Positions 33,568-42,397 of a stretch of DNA of 64,000 nt are shown here, piece by piece. The translations under genes and the position numbers were made by a program. This DNA is from Sphingobium xanthum (GTDB lineage Bacteria > Pseudomonadota > Alphaproteobacteria > Sphingomonadales > Sphingomonadaceae). The stretch is from NCBI RefSeq assembly GCF_019737615.1, contig NZ_JAHKKS010000003.1, forward strand, positions 348,001 through 412,000, in the 5' to 3' direction. The notes under the pieces are model-generated. The model had not been told where the DNA came from, ran no database searches, and saw only the letters and a program-made list of their open reading frames with translations. Every line of letters begins with the position of its first letter. The stretch's first letter is position 1.

Positions 33568-34215
33568 TTATCGGCGGCCGGGCAACATCGCCAGAACAAC
33601 CTGCCGGCCGCTGCGCCGCGTCTCGAAGACGACGCCGGCGATGTGCAGGAGGATGAGCAGGTAGAGCAGGTTCGCGGCCACCTCATGCACTTCGGTCAGC
33701 GGACCTTCCTCATGCTCGCCTTCTTCTTCCGCGTGCTCGGCCTGTTCCGCGCCAATGTCGGCTTCTTCGTCACGGCCTTGGGCTACATCGACCAAGGAGG
33801 CGGCATAGGCTGCGCGCCCGCCCTCGTCCTGCCGCTCGTCCGCGCCGGGAAGGCCGGCCATGGCAATGCCCGTGCCGATGATGACCAGCAGGCACGACCA
33901 GATCGCATAGACCATCAGCGCGCCGAGCGGATTGTGCGAGGCATGCTCGCTCGCGGTCCGTGCCCGAATCTCGCTCACATGCGCGAGCGCCTTGCGCGGA
34001 CTGGGCGGGAAAGCCGAAAAACGCGCTTCCGCCGGTCCGACAAGGCCCCATAGCAGCCGGAGACCCAGGATCGACGCCAGCGCATAGCCGACCCAGACAT
34101 GCGCGGCCGAGCCCTCCTCCGTGACGATGGCATTGGCCAGCACCGCCAGCGCGATCGACCAGTGCGTCAGCTTGACGACGGGGTCCCAGCGGCGCGGCTT
34201 TGTTTGTACGCTCAC
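33568..34215 (-). CDS. Cytochrome b561-type diheme membrane protein
   Basis: The 215-residue protein has four transmembrane helices with histidines placed as in bacterial cytochrome b561 (VVKLTHWSIALAVLANAIVT, AHVWVGYALASILGLRLLWG, LLYLLILLHIAGVVFETRRS). An acidic loop (ADIGAEQAEHAEEEGEHEEG) is inserted between helices 3 and 4. It moves electrons in the inner membrane, often with small c-type cytochromes or PepSY proteins, none of which is adjacent here. Translation starts with GTG at 34215, preceded by GAGGAAG. It lies nine bases upstream of the LuxR gene and may share its transcript. Confidence 0.85.
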   Translation of the reverse strand: MSVQTKPRRWDPVVKLTHWSIALAVLANAIVTEEGSAAHVWVGYALASILGLRLLWGLVGPAEARFSAFPPSPRKALAHVSEIRARTASEHASHNPLGALMVYAIWSCLLVIIGTGIAMAGLPGADERQDEGGRAAYAASLVDVAQGRDEEADIGAEQAEHAEEEGEHEEGPLTEVHEVAANLLYLLILLHIAGVVFETRRSGRQVVLAMLPGRR

Positions 34216-34299
34216 GATGACACTTCCTCGAATCCGCCGGCACCATCACCAGCCCCCAGAACATGACGATCAGCAGTACAATCCGCCATCAGCGCCGCG

Positions 34300-34331
34300 C
34301 ATAAGCATGGCCCGATACGCAGCTGCTTATG
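34300..34331 (-). terminator. Possible transcript-end hairpin after the LtrA-type gene
   Basis: CATAAGCA (34300-34307) and TGCTTATG (34324-34331) form an 8-bp perfect stem just beyond the stop of the minus-strand LtrA-type gene. There is no T-run after it, so the role as a terminator is weak. Confidence 0.35.
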
Positions 34332-34334
34332 GCG

Positions 34335-35495
34335 TCAGGCCCGGTCGCTCGCCGAGCGCAGGGAGCGCGATTCCCAGATCGCGACCAGCAGGAGCGTGGC
34401 GCAAGCCCAGAGGCTGACTTCGAGGCCGCTGTGGAACGGGACGAGGACGCCCGCGAGCAGCAGCGCGATGCCGACCGCGTGAGAAAACGGCCAGCGCCGC
34501 CAGGTCGCCCATTTGAACAGCAGATTGCCCGCGAGGAAGAGGATCGGCCCGCCGAGATTTGTGGCGAGCGTCGCGCCGTCAAGATGACCGACCGGATGCG
34601 CCAGTGCCATCTCGTCGCCCGCGGCCGAGACGATGATGCCCGCGACGATCGGCAAATGGAGATAGGTGTAGGCGAGGCGGGCGACACGGCCGGGATCGGC
34701 ATGATGCGCGATCACATGGCTGGCGCGGGTGGCCCCGATGTTGAAGTAGATCCACCACATGGCGAGCGTCGTCACGAAGGCGCTGACCAGCACCGCGAGC
34801 ATCGGCACGGTCCAGGCAGTCTCGGCGGCGGTCGCGCCGGTCACGAGGATCGTCTCACCCAGTGCGATGATGATGAACAGGCCGCAGCGCTCGGCGAGAT
34901 GGCCGCCCTCGATATCCCATTCGTCGGTGCGCGAACGGCCAAGCCCCGGCACGTAGAAATTGGCGAATGGACCGAGATATTCGATGCCCAGCGCGAGCGC
35001 CCAGAGCGCCAGCCGTTCCTGCCCATGCGCGAGACCTCCCGCGATCCAGGCAAGACCGGAGAGGACGAACCAGAGCGTGATGCGCACGAAATTGCGATAA
35101 TTTGTCCGGTTGTGCGGGCGCAGGGCGAGCGCCGTGAACAGGCTGCGGCCGACCTGCATGATCACCAGCGCGGCGGCGAAGATGAGTCCCCGCTCGGCAA
35201 AGGCGTCGGGAATCGACATGGAGAGAACCAGCCCCACGCCCATGAGCGCGAACAGCATCAGACGGACGCCGGGCCGCTCAGGATCGAGCCAGTTGGTCGC
35301 CCAGCCGGTGTAGATCCACACCCACCACACCCCGAGCAGCAGAAGCAATGCCTCCAGCGCGCCCATCCAGCTCGGATGCGCAAGCAGGCCATGCGAGAGC
35401 TGGGTGATGGCGAACACGAAGATCAGGTCGAAGAACAGCTCGACCGTGCCGACCCGCGCCTCGTGACCCGTTCGCTCGCGCAGCAATCCGACCAT
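34335..35495 (-). CDS. Low-temperature requirement A (LtrA) family membrane protein
   Basis: The 386-residue protein is a polytopic membrane protein of the LtrA family, named after a Listeria gene needed for growth in the cold. Its biochemical role is unknown. The typical start TVELFFDLIFVFAITQLSHG and the VWWVWIYTGWATNWLDPER and AERCGLFIIIALGETILVTG segments are present, with about ten to twelve helices. The ATG at 35495 is preceded by GGGGGTGA. It is divergent from the downstream aldolase gene. Confidence 0.9.
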   Translation of the reverse strand: MVGLLRERTGHEARVGTVELFFDLIFVFAITQLSHGLLAHPSWMGALEALLLLLGVWWVWIYTGWATNWLDPERPGVRLMLFALMGVGLVLSMSIPDAFAERGLIFAAALVIMQVGRSLFTALALRPHNRTNYRNFVRITLWFVLSGLAWIAGGLAHGQERLALWALALGIEYLGPFANFYVPGLGRSRTDEWDIEGGHLAERCGLFIIIALGETILVTGATAAETAWTVPMLAVLVSAFVTTLAMWWIYFNIGATRASHVIAHHADPGRVARLAYTYLHLPIVAGIIVSAAGDEMALAHPVGHLDGATLATNLGGPILFLAGNLLFKWATWRRWPFSHAVGIALLLAGVLVPFHSGLEVSLWACATLLLVAIWESRSLRSASDRA

Positions 35496-35620
35496 GTTCA
35501 CCCCCGAATGAGCCTCGACGCTAGACCTGCACCCGCAGCCGCGCAACGTCCCTTACGCCACGCCGCGCGCGCGGCTATAGGGCCAGCGACAGACTCACCG
35601 GACAAGAGGGACAACCGGCC

Positions 35621-36274
35621 ATGAAATTCTTCGTCGACACCGCCGATATCGCTGAAATCCGCGAGCTTGAGGCGACCGGGCTGCTGGACGGCGTGACGAC
35701 CAACCCGACCCTGATCCACAAGTCCGGCCGCAAGTTCATGGAAGTGATCGCGGAGATCTGCGCGATCGTGCCCGGGCCGGTCTCGGCCGAAGTCGTCGCG
35801 CTCGATCATGAGACGATGATGAAGGAAGCGGCGGTGCTGCGGAAGATCGCCGACAATGTGACGATCAAGGTGCCGCTGACCATCGACGGCCTCAAGACCT
35901 GCAAGGCGCTGACGCAGGATGGCTGCATGGTCAATGTGACGCTCTGCTTCTCGGCCAATCAGGCGCTGCTCGCGGCCAAGGCGGGCGCCAGCTTCATCTC
36001 GCCGTTCGTCGGCCGGCATGACGACAATGGCTTCGACGGCATCAAGCTGATCGAGGACATCCGCATCATCTACGACAATTACGGCTTCGACACCGAGATC
36101 CTGGCCGCATCGCTGCGCCACCCGATCCATGTGCTCGAATGTGCCAAGATCGGCGCGGATGTCATCACGGCGCCGCCGGCGGTCATCAAGTCGCTGTTCA
36201 ACCATGTGCTGACCGACAAGGGCCTCGCCTCCTTCGCCAAGGACTGGGAAGCGACGGGGCAGTCGATCCTCTGA
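35621..36274 (+). CDS. fsa: Fructose-6-phosphate aldolase / small transaldolase
   Basis: The 217-residue protein belongs to the small transaldolase group (TalC/FSA), a cytosolic TIM barrel using a Schiff-base lysine. The N-terminus [16 protein letters not shown], the [10 protein letters not shown] motif and the lysine at residue 83 (NVTIKVPLT) are standard, as is [16 protein letters not shown]. Members act either as transaldolase in the pentose phosphate pathway or as an F6P aldolase, which sequence alone does not settle. It is monocistronic; GAGGGACAACCGGCC precedes the ATG. Confidence 0.93.
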   Translation: MKFFVDTADIAEIRELEATGLLDGVTTNPTLIHKSGRKFMEVIAEICAIVPGPVSAEVVALDHETMMKEAAVLRKIADNVTIKVPLTIDGLKTCKALTQDGCMVNVTLCFSANQALLAAKAGASFISPFVGRHDDNGFDGIKLIEDIRIIYDNYGFDTEILAASLRHPIHVLECAKIGADVITAPPAVIKSLFNHVLTDKGLASFAKDWEATGQSIL

Positions 36275-36402
36275 AATTTCGCAAACTTCCCTCGTATCGC
36301 GCATGGTGAGTGTGCGTGCCATGGCGATGGGGCTGTAGGACAGGGCTATCTCCTCGCCTTTGCCGGTTGCGGACAGGCGACGGTTTTGGCAGCGTCGGCA
36401 CC

Positions 36403-36765
36403 ATGCCCCTGCCCTTCGACATGCGGGATCGATTGCCGGTCTGGACGGCGCTCAGCGAGCTATTCCTGGACTCGTCTTTCGACGAGGCGGATCATCGCAG
36501 GATCGCGGATGTCCTGAGGCGGTCGCCGTACCGGCGCGAGGCGTTGCAGGATATTCTGCGAAACGAGGTCGCACCGGTGTTCGGCACCAACCTCTATTCC
36601 ATCGCGGGCGAATGGGAACGCTGGTGCGAGGACGAGGTCCGGCAACTCATGGAGCGCTGGATCGAGACTCAATCGGCCCGAGCTTGGCGCGCGCGGATTT
36701 GGCGGATCATCGCACCCCGGATGATCCCCAATGACTGGTATCCGATCGCCGATCTGCTGGAATGA
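36403..36765 (+). CDS. Small uncharacterised protein (DUF7079-like)
   Basis: The 120-residue protein is probably cytosolic and helical. The pattern RLPVWTALSELFLDSSFDEA, the repeated DDVLR-type segment, YRREALQDILRNEVAPVF and GEWERW resemble a small family I recall as DUF7079; I could not verify this. The start was placed at the ATG at 36403, which follows GGCAGCGTCGGCACC; the open frame upstream (to 36310) lacks conserved-looking sequence. It is convergent with the next gene. Confidence 0.6.
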   Translation: MPLPFDMRDRLPVWTALSELFLDSSFDEADHRRIADVLRRSPYRREALQDILRNEVAPVFGTNLYSIAGEWERWCEDEVRQLMERWIETQSARAWRARIWRIIAPRMIPNDWYPIADLLE

Positions 36766-36781
36766 CCTCGTCCTGTTCCGC

Positions 36782-37942
36782 CTACTTCCCGAAGCCCCTC
36801 GGCGCTGCATCCACCACGCTGGCGCCAGCCGCATTGATCTCCTGCACTTCGAGCGAACGCTCGGCGATGCCGGCGCGGTCGAAGCGGAAGGCGCCGTCGA
36901 TGCCGGCGAATCCCTCGGGATCGCCGAGCCGCGCGACCGGGAAGGCCGTGCCCGGCCGCCAGTCCGCCGCGATGCGCACGGCGAGCAGCACTGAATCATA
37001 GCCGAGCGAGGCCAGGCGATAGGGCGCGGCACCATAGGAGGCGCGATATTTGGTCGCGAGCGTGCGATAGAGCCCGTCTGAGACGCTGGCATACCAGGCG
37101 CCGCGCAGGGCGGTGCTGGCCGAGAGGCCGGTCTCGGTGTTCCACAGCTCCGTGCCGAGAATGCGGGCGCTCGCGCCGCCATTGGCACGGACCAGCGGCC
37201 CGGCCTGCAGCGCGATGCGGCCGACATCCGCGATGAGCAGCGCGTCATAGCTGGAGCGGGTCTGCAGTCGCTTGATCGCCGCCTGCACCGAGCCGGCGGA
37301 ACGATCGAACGTCTCCATGGCGACGACGGTGCCGCCGACGCCGTTCACCTTGGCAAGGAAGGCCTTGCCGGCGCGCTCGCCATAGACACCCTTGGGCACG
37401 AGCGCCGCGAAATTGGAGAGACCGCGCTGGCGGGCAAAGCCGACCACGCGCTCGACCGACTGCTCCGGGCTGTAACCGAGCAGATAGACCCCGTTTCCGG
37501 CGACGCTCTCGTCATTGGAATAGCTGATGACCGGCACGCTGGCGGCGCGCGCGAGCGGCGCCACGGCCCGGACCTCATCGGCCGTGAGCGGGCCGAGGAT
37601 GAGCCTGGCACCTTCCGCGATGGCCTGACGCGCCGCAATCGCCGCGCCCTTGCCGGTGTCATAGGTGGTGACGCGGAGCCGTTCGGTCTTGGTGTCGAGC
37701 AGCGCCATGGTCGTCGCATTGGAAATAGACCGGCCGACGCCGGCATTGGCGCCGGTCATCGGCACCAGCAGCGCGACGCGGTGACGCGCCGTATCGGTCG
37801 GCAGACCCTGCGTCACATCGGGCTGCTGAACGGTCGGCGGCGGCGGTGGCGGTGGCGCGGCAGGCGGCACGACGCGACCGCACGCAGCCAGCAAAAGCAC
37901 GCCGAACAATCCCAGGCGTTGCCACAAACGGCCTGTCGCCAT
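36782..37942 (-). CDS. LpoA-like penicillin-binding-protein activator lipoprotein
   Basis: This 386-residue lipoprotein (lipobox LAAC, Cys at residue 21) has a proline-rich linker (PPAAPPPPPPPTVQQP) and a type I periplasmic-binding-protein fold. The fold has segments VALLVPMTGANAGVGRSISN, LILGPLTADEVRAVAPLARA and VPVISYSNDESVAGNGVYLL. In E. coli the corresponding gene lpoA lies next to yraN and is divergent from rsmI, and here too it is divergent from rsmI-yraN. LpoA activates the outer-membrane side of PBP1A. The N-terminal TPR part of E. coli LpoA is missing, so the activity is inferred. The start follows GAGG. Confidence 0.8.
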   Translation of the reverse strand: MATGRLWQRLGLFGVLLLAACGRVVPPAAPPPPPPPTVQQPDVTQGLPTDTARHRVALLVPMTGANAGVGRSISNATTMALLDTKTERLRVTTYDTGKGAAIAARQAIAEGARLILGPLTADEVRAVAPLARAASVPVISYSNDESVAGNGVYLLGYSPEQSVERVVGFARQRGLSNFAALVPKGVYGERAGKAFLAKVNGVGGTVVAMETFDRSAGSVQAAIKRLQTRSSYDALLIADVGRIALQAGPLVRANGGASARILGTELWNTETGLSASTALRGAWYASVSDGLYRTLATKYRASYGAAPYRLASLGYDSVLLAVRIAADWRPGTAFPVARLGDPEGFAGIDGAFRFDRAGIAERSLEVQEINAAGASVVDAAPRGFGK

Positions 37943-37979
37943 GCCGAACCTCACTTGCCCCGCAAGGCTCCTCTCTGCC

Positions 37980-38831
37980 ATGGCTATCCTCATGTCCGCT
38001 TCGCTTTCGCCCGGCCTATATATCGTTGCTGGACCGATCGGCAACTTGTCCGATCTATCGAGCCGCGCGGCAGAAATCCTGCGGGGCGCGGACCTGATCG
38101 CCGTGGAAGACACACGGGTGAGCGCGAAGCTGCTGCGCCACGCCGAATCGGACCGGCCGATGGTGCCCTATCATGACCATAGCGACGAGCGGGTCCGCCT
38201 GCGGCTGGTCGAGCGGATGGCGAGCGAGGCGATTGCGCTCCTGTCCGATGCGGGAACGCCGCTCATCTCCGACCCCGGCTACAAGCTGGTGCGCGATGCA
38301 CGCGCCGCCGGACGGGCGATCACCACCATTCCCGGCCCGAGCGCCGCGATCGCCGCGATCACCTTGTCCGGCCTACCGAGCGATCGCTTCTGCTTCATGG
38401 GCTTCCTGCCGCCCAAGACCAAGGCGCGGACGGATGCGCTCACTGAAGTGGCGACGCTGCGGGCGAGCCTCGTCTTCTATGAAAGCGGGCCACGCTGCGC
38501 CGCCTCGCTCGGCGACATGGCGACCGTGCTTGGCGACCGGCCGGCCGCGCTCTGCCGCGAGATCAGCAAGGCCTATGAGGAGACGCTGACCGGTACGCTG
38601 AGCGAACTGGCGGCTGCTTGCACGGCGAAGGAACCCAGGGGCGAGATAGTCATCGTCGTCGGTCCGCCCGGCGAGCGACCGCAGGCCGCAGAGGAAGACG
38701 TCGAGGCGGCGCTGGTCGAGGCTTTGAGTCGCCTCTCCGCCTCGCAAGCCGCGAGCGAAGTGGCGCGCACGCTCGGCGCCGACCGCAAGGCACTCTATGC
38801 CCGCGCCATGGAGCTCAGGGGCAAATCATGA
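37980..38831 (+). CDS. rsmI: 16S rRNA (cytidine1402-2'-O)-methyltransferase RsmI
   Basis: RsmI adds the 2'-O-methyl group of C1402 in the decoding centre, using SAM. The 283-residue protein shows the tetrapyrrole-methylase fold with GLYIVAGPIGNLSDLSSRAA, LIAVEDTRVSAKLLRH, LLSDAGTPLISDPGYKLV and FMGFLPPKTKAR. The start could be ATG 37980 or 37992; neither has a strong ribosome site. It overlaps yraN by four bases (ATGA) and is divergent from the LpoA-like gene. Confidence 0.95.
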   Translation: MAILMSASLSPGLYIVAGPIGNLSDLSSRAAEILRGADLIAVEDTRVSAKLLRHAESDRPMVPYHDHSDERVRLRLVERMASEAIALLSDAGTPLISDPGYKLVRDARAAGRAITTIPGPSAAIAAITLSGLPSDRFCFMGFLPPKTKARTDALTEVATLRASLVFYESGPRCAASLGDMATVLGDRPAALCREISKAYEETLTGTLSELAAACTAKEPRGEIVIVVGPPGERPQAAEEDVEAALVEALSRLSASQAASEVARTLGADRKALYARAMELRGKS

Positions 38832-39199
38832 CGCGCCCCGCCGCGCCTGCCCGTCTCGCCGCCGAGAAGCGCGGCCGGCAGGGCGAGCGCATTGCGGGCT
38901 GGTGGCTGCGGCTCAAGGGCTGGTCGATCCTCGGCCGGCGCGTGAAGACGCCGGTGGGCGAGATCGACCTCATCGCAAGGCGCGGCGCGATGGTGGCGTT
39001 CATCGAGGTGAAGGCGCGCAAGAGCGGAGTCGCGCTGAACGAGGCGATCGATGAGAGACGTCTTGGCCGGGTTGCCGCTGCGGCGGAAGCGGTGGCTGCA
39101 ATGTATCTGAAACCGGGCGATGACATGCGTATCGACGTCATGCTCCTTGCGCCGGGCCGTCCGCCTCGCCATCTGGAGAATGTCTGGCACGGGGGTTAG
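38828..39199 (+). CDS. yraN: YraN family putative endonuclease
   Basis: The 123-residue protein is a member of UPF0102/YraN, a small nuclease-fold family (related to Holliday-junction resolvase folds) of unproven function. The motif GEIDLIARRGAMVAFIEVKA with the catalytic-type D-x(n)-E-x-K pattern is intact. The ATG overlaps the rsmI stop. A palindromic repeat follows the gene. Confidence 0.92.
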   Translation: MTRPAAPARLAAEKRGRQGERIAGWWLRLKGWSILGRRVKTPVGEIDLIARRGAMVAFIEVKARKSGVALNEAIDERRLGRVAAAAEAVAAMYLKPGDDMRIDVMLLAPGRPPRHLENVWHGG

Positions 39200-39218
39200 C
39201 CCTTATTTGCATTTTTCA

Positions 39219-39335
39219 CCGTTCGTCCTGAGTAGTCACTGAGCTTGTCGAAGTGACGTATCGAAGGACCGCGAGCCTGGGCCGACCCTTCGATACGGGT
39301 CTTCGACAAGCTCAGCCCCTACTCAGGGCGAACGG
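39219..39335. repeat. Sphingomonad-type long palindromic intergenic repeat
   Basis: The outer arms CCGTTCG (39219-39225) and CGAACGG (39329-39335) enclose the inner arms CTGAGCTTGTCGAAG and CTTCGACAAGCTCAG, which match perfectly. In the centre, CGTATCGAAGG is mirrored by CCTTCGATACG. The whole 117-bp element can fold into one long interrupted stem. CTTCGACAAGCTCAG elements are, from memory, very common between genes of sphingomonads. Here the element separates yraN from gshB. Confidence 0.85.
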
Positions 39336-39374
39336 AGGAGAGTGCGCGGCCAGCAATGGGAGGAAAGACGGAAC

Positions 39375-40340
39375 ATGTCCCTGAAAGTCGCGTTGCAGAT
39401 GGACCCGATGGAATCGCTCAATATCAATGGCGATTCGACCTTCCACATCATGCTGGCGGCGCAGGCGCGCGGGCATGCGCTCTATCATTATCGACCGGAC
39501 GACATGACCTGGCGCGGTGGGCGACTCTTTGCGCAGGCCCGCGAAGTCTCGATGGTCCAGCGCGTGGCGGGCGATCATTTCCGCTTCGGCGAGCAGGTGA
39601 AGCTCGATCTCGGCACGGATATCGACGTCGTCTGGATGCGGCAGGACCCGCCGTTCGACCTCAACTACATCACGGCGACGCATCTGCTCGAGCGCGTCAC
39701 CGACGAGACGCTCGTCGTCAATCACCCCGGATCGGTGCGCAATGCGCCCGAGAAGCTGTTCGTGCTCGATTATGCGCGCTTCATGCCGCCGACGATGATC
39801 ACGCGCAGCCTCGACGAGACCCGCGCCTTCCTGGCCGAATATGGCGAGATCGTGGTGAAGCCGCTTTACGGCAATGCAGGCTCGGCGGTGTTCCGCATCG
39901 GCGCTGACGGCGGCAATCTTGCGGCGCTGGTGGAACTTTTCGGCGAGATGTGGGTCGAGAGTTTCATGGTACAGGCTTTCCTCAAGGACGTCGCCAAGGG
40001 CGATAAAAGGATCGTGCTGGTGGACGGCGAAGTGGCCGGCGCCATCAACCGCATCCCCGGCAAGGGCGAGATCCGCTCCAACCTCGCGGCGGGCGGCACA
40101 GCAGCCAAGACCGAGCTGACGGCGGAGGAGCAGGAAATTTGCGACGCGCTTGGTCCCGAGCTCAAGAAGCGCGGACTGCTGTTCGTTGGTATCGACGTGA
40201 TCGGCGGCAAGTGGCTGACCGAGATCAACGTGACCTCGCCCACCGGCATCGTGGCGATCGACGCCTTCAACGGCACGGACACGGGCGGGCTCATCTGGGA
40301 TGCCGTCGAGCGCCGGCTCGCGGAGCGGGCAGCTGGATAG
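39375..40340 (+). CDS. gshB: Glutathione synthetase
   Basis: GshB joins gamma-glutamylcysteine and glycine with ATP in the cytosol. The 321-residue protein shows the ATP-grasp fold with LKVALQMDPMESLNINGDST at the start, DVVWMRQDPPFDLNYI, GEIVVKPLYGNAGSAVFRIG, KRIVLVDGEVAGAINRIPGK and LFVGIDVIGGKWLTEINVTS. GGAGGAAAG precedes the ATG at 39375. A palindromic repeat lies between it and yraN. Confidence 0.97.
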   Translation: MSLKVALQMDPMESLNINGDSTFHIMLAAQARGHALYHYRPDDMTWRGGRLFAQAREVSMVQRVAGDHFRFGEQVKLDLGTDIDVVWMRQDPPFDLNYITATHLLERVTDETLVVNHPGSVRNAPEKLFVLDYARFMPPTMITRSLDETRAFLAEYGEIVVKPLYGNAGSAVFRIGADGGNLAALVELFGEMWVESFMVQAFLKDVAKGDKRIVLVDGEVAGAINRIPGKGEIRSNLAAGGTAAKTELTAEEQEICDALGPELKKRGLLFVGIDVIGGKWLTEINVTSPTGIVAIDAFNGTDTGGLIWDAVERRLAERAAG

Positions 40341-40409
40341 CCTGCTTTTGCTGACTGCCTACACTTTGCGGGATCGCCCCATCATCCGTCTGGTTTCACG
40401 GTCGACGCC

Positions 40410-41018
40410 ATGAGCGACTGGGTCGTACAACTCATCGACGCCGGCGGCTATTGGGGCATTGCGTTCCTGATGGTGCTGGAAAATGTCTTCCCGCCCATCC
40501 CGTCCGAGCTGATCATGGGCATTGGCGGCATCCGCGTCGGCCAGGGGCGCATGGAGATGCTGCCGCTGCTCGTCGCCGGGACGATCGGCACGACCATCGG
40601 CAATTTTTCCTGGTACCTGCTGGGCTATCGCCTCGGCTTCAAGCGGCTGAAGCCCCTGATCGACCGCCATGGCCGATGGCTGACTCTGCGCTGGCGCGAT
40701 GTGGAATGGCTGGACCGCTGCTTCGAGACGCATGGCGAGAAGATCGTCTTCATCTTCCGCTTCATGCCGGCCTTCCGCACCATCGTCTCGCTGCCGGCCG
40801 GACTGTTCCGCATGAGCCCATGGAAATTCACGCTCTGGACGACCGGCGGCGCACTCATCTGGAACATCATCCTGGCCGGTTGCGGCTATTATCTCGGCTA
40901 CCGCTTCGAGAAGATCGACGACTGGCTCGGCCCGCTCACCAATGTCGCCGTGGGGTTCATGGTGGTCGCCTATATCTGGCGGCTGGTGACGTGGAAGAGC
41001 GAGAAGGCGGAGAGATAG
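40410..41018 (+). CDS. DedA family membrane protein
   Basis: The 202-residue protein has the DedA pattern of re-entrant and transmembrane helices: GIAFLMVLENVFPPIPSELI, GTTIGNFSWYLLGYRLG, RFMPAFRTIVSLPAGLFRMS and a final double helix. DedA proteins act as undecaprenyl-phosphate or other lipid flippases and affect envelope integrity; which lipid applies here is unknown. The family's acidic residue (E in PPIPSE) and arginine (R in FMPAFR) are present. The gene is monocistronic. Confidence 0.92.
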   Translation: MSDWVVQLIDAGGYWGIAFLMVLENVFPPIPSELIMGIGGIRVGQGRMEMLPLLVAGTIGTTIGNFSWYLLGYRLGFKRLKPLIDRHGRWLTLRWRDVEWLDRCFETHGEKIVFIFRFMPAFRTIVSLPAGLFRMSPWKFTLWTTGGALIWNIILAGCGYYLGYRFEKIDDWLGPLTNVAVGFMVVAYIWRLVTWKSEKAER

Positions 41019-41052
41019 GCCCGGTTTCGTCTCGCGGCAGCTATCTTGAGAT

Positions 41053-41118
41053 GCACGCAGAGACGCAGAGACGCAGAGATTTCAGCGCTCTCTTCTCCGC
41101 GTTCTCTGCGTCTCCGCG
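41053..41118. repeat. ACGCAGAG tandem with inverted end (small palindromic repeat)
   Basis: Three tandem copies of ACGCAGAG (41055-41079 region) are mirrored about 25 bases later by CTCTGCGTCTCCGCG (41104-41118), making a small folded element between the DedA gene and the convergent minus-strand operon. It may end transcription from both sides. Such elements occur in many Proteobacteria. Confidence 0.6.
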
Positions 41119-41153
41119 CGAACAAATTTGATCGCTTCGCGATCGACGACGCT

Positions 41154-41492
41154 TCAGGCGTAGCGCCGCACGATGGCAGCTTCGGTTCTCAGGCGGTCGG
41201 CGGCGTCCACACGGCCCAGCGCCCGCATTTCGGCAGAAGCCTCGTCCCGCACTTCGGCTTCGGTTTCGATCAGCCGGGCAAGATCCTCAGCCGACAAGGT
41301 CAGGCGCTCCACTTCGCCAGTGCCGTCACCGAAGGCGCGCATCGCCGATGCCGGGCCGCTCAGATCGACGGGCTGGGCCTGCGCATTGTCGATGGCGGCC
41401 ATCAGGCCCCGCAGGACGCTGATCTCGACCGCATCGCCGCCTTGAGATCGGCGCGCAAGGCGCAGCTTCAGGGTCTGGGCCGCGTCGCTCAT
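41154..41492 (-). CDS. GatB/YqeY-like small protein
   Basis: The 112-residue helical protein resembles the YqeY/GatB tail family: LKLRLARRSQGGDAVEIS with VLRGLMAAIDNA near the start, and EMRALGRVDAADRLRTEAAI-VRRY at the end, which is the tRNA-amidotransferase tail pattern. The gene starts inside the xerC stop codon (ATGA) and so is the third gene of the nudix-xerC operon. Whether it binds tRNA is unknown. The family assignment is by motif memory. Confidence 0.65.
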   Translation of the reverse strand: MSDAAQTLKLRLARRSQGGDAVEISVLRGLMAAIDNAQAQPVDLSGPASAMRAFGDGTGEVERLTLSAEDLARLIETEAEVRDEASAEMRALGRVDAADRLRTEAAIVRRYA

Positions 41493-42397
41493 GTGCCCGC
41501 CCGGGGATGCGCGTTGCGATAGACGTCGAGGAGGTGAGCGGCATCGACTTGAGTGTATATCTGCGTCGAGCTGAGGCTCGCATGGCCGAGCAATTCCTGC
41601 AGCGAGCGCAGGTCCGCGCCGCGCCCGAGCAGATGCGTCGCGAAGCTGTGGCGCAAGGCATGGGGCGTCGTGCGCTCGTGCAGGCCGAGGCGGCCGCGCG
41701 CGCCCTGCACGGCACGGCGGATGAGCGCGGGCGAGAGCGGCCCGCCCCGTGCGCCGCGGAACAGTGGCTCGCTCTTCGACGCCGAATGCGGGCAGAGCGC
41801 CAGATAGCCTTCGATCGCCTCGCGCACTTGCGGGAGCAGCGGGACGATGCGCGTCTTGCCGCGTTTGCCGAGCACGCGGATCGTCTCGCCGAGCGGCAGC
41901 ACCTCGCCGGTGAGGCCGAGCGCCTCGCTGATGCGCAGGCCCGCACCATAGAGCAGCAGCAGCACGGCCCAGTCGCGCGCGCCGATCCAGGCATCGCGCG
42001 CGCTCTCGCTGATGTCCTGCGCGAGGGCAATCGCCTCGTCCGGGCTGATCGGGCGCGGCACGCCGGGCTTGACGCGCGGGCCGCGCATCGCGGGGATCGT
42101 GCTGCCCTCGCCGCCGACGAAGCGCAGGAAGCCGCGAAGGGCGGAGAGTTCTCGCGCCGCCGAGCTGTTGCCGATGCCCTCGACCCGGCGGGAAGCGAGA
42201 TAGGCGCGCAGATCGCTGGTGGTGAGCTTGCCGAGCGCGGCGCGGCTTGGGGCGCGGCCTTCGGTCTCTTCCATCCATGCCATCAGCCGCTCGGCGGTGG
42301 TCACATAGGCGCGGACGGTGTGCAGCGAGCGGCGGCGGCCCTCGGCGAGATGGGCGCGCCAGCTCTCGGCAAGCGCCGCTGGTGTCTCGGCACTCAT
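41489..42397 (-). CDS. xerC: Tyrosine recombinase XerC (chromosome dimer resolution)
   Basis: XerC acts with XerD at dif to resolve chromosome dimers. The 302-residue protein has an N-terminal SAM-like DNA-binding domain (SWRAHLAEGRRRSLHTVRAY) and a catalytic domain with all six residues in place: Arg in GAGLRISEAL, Lys in RGKTRIVPL, His-x-x-Arg in HALRHSFATHL, His in LLGHASL, and the nucleophile Tyr in STQIYTQVD. It overlaps the NUDIX gene upstream and the YqeY-like gene downstream by four bases each. Confidence 0.95.
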   Translation of the reverse strand: MSAETPAALAESWRAHLAEGRRRSLHTVRAYVTTAERLMAWMEETEGRAPSRAALGKLTTSDLRAYLASRRVEGIGNSSAARELSALRGFLRFVGGEGSTIPAMRGPRVKPGVPRPISPDEAIALAQDISESARDAWIGARDWAVLLLLYGAGLRISEALGLTGEVLPLGETIRVLGKRGKTRIVPLLPQVREAIEGYLALCPHSASKSEPLFRGARGGPLSPALIRRAVQGARGRLGLHERTTPHALRHSFATHLLGRGADLRSLQELLGHASLSSTQIYTQVDAAHLLDVYRNAHPRAGT

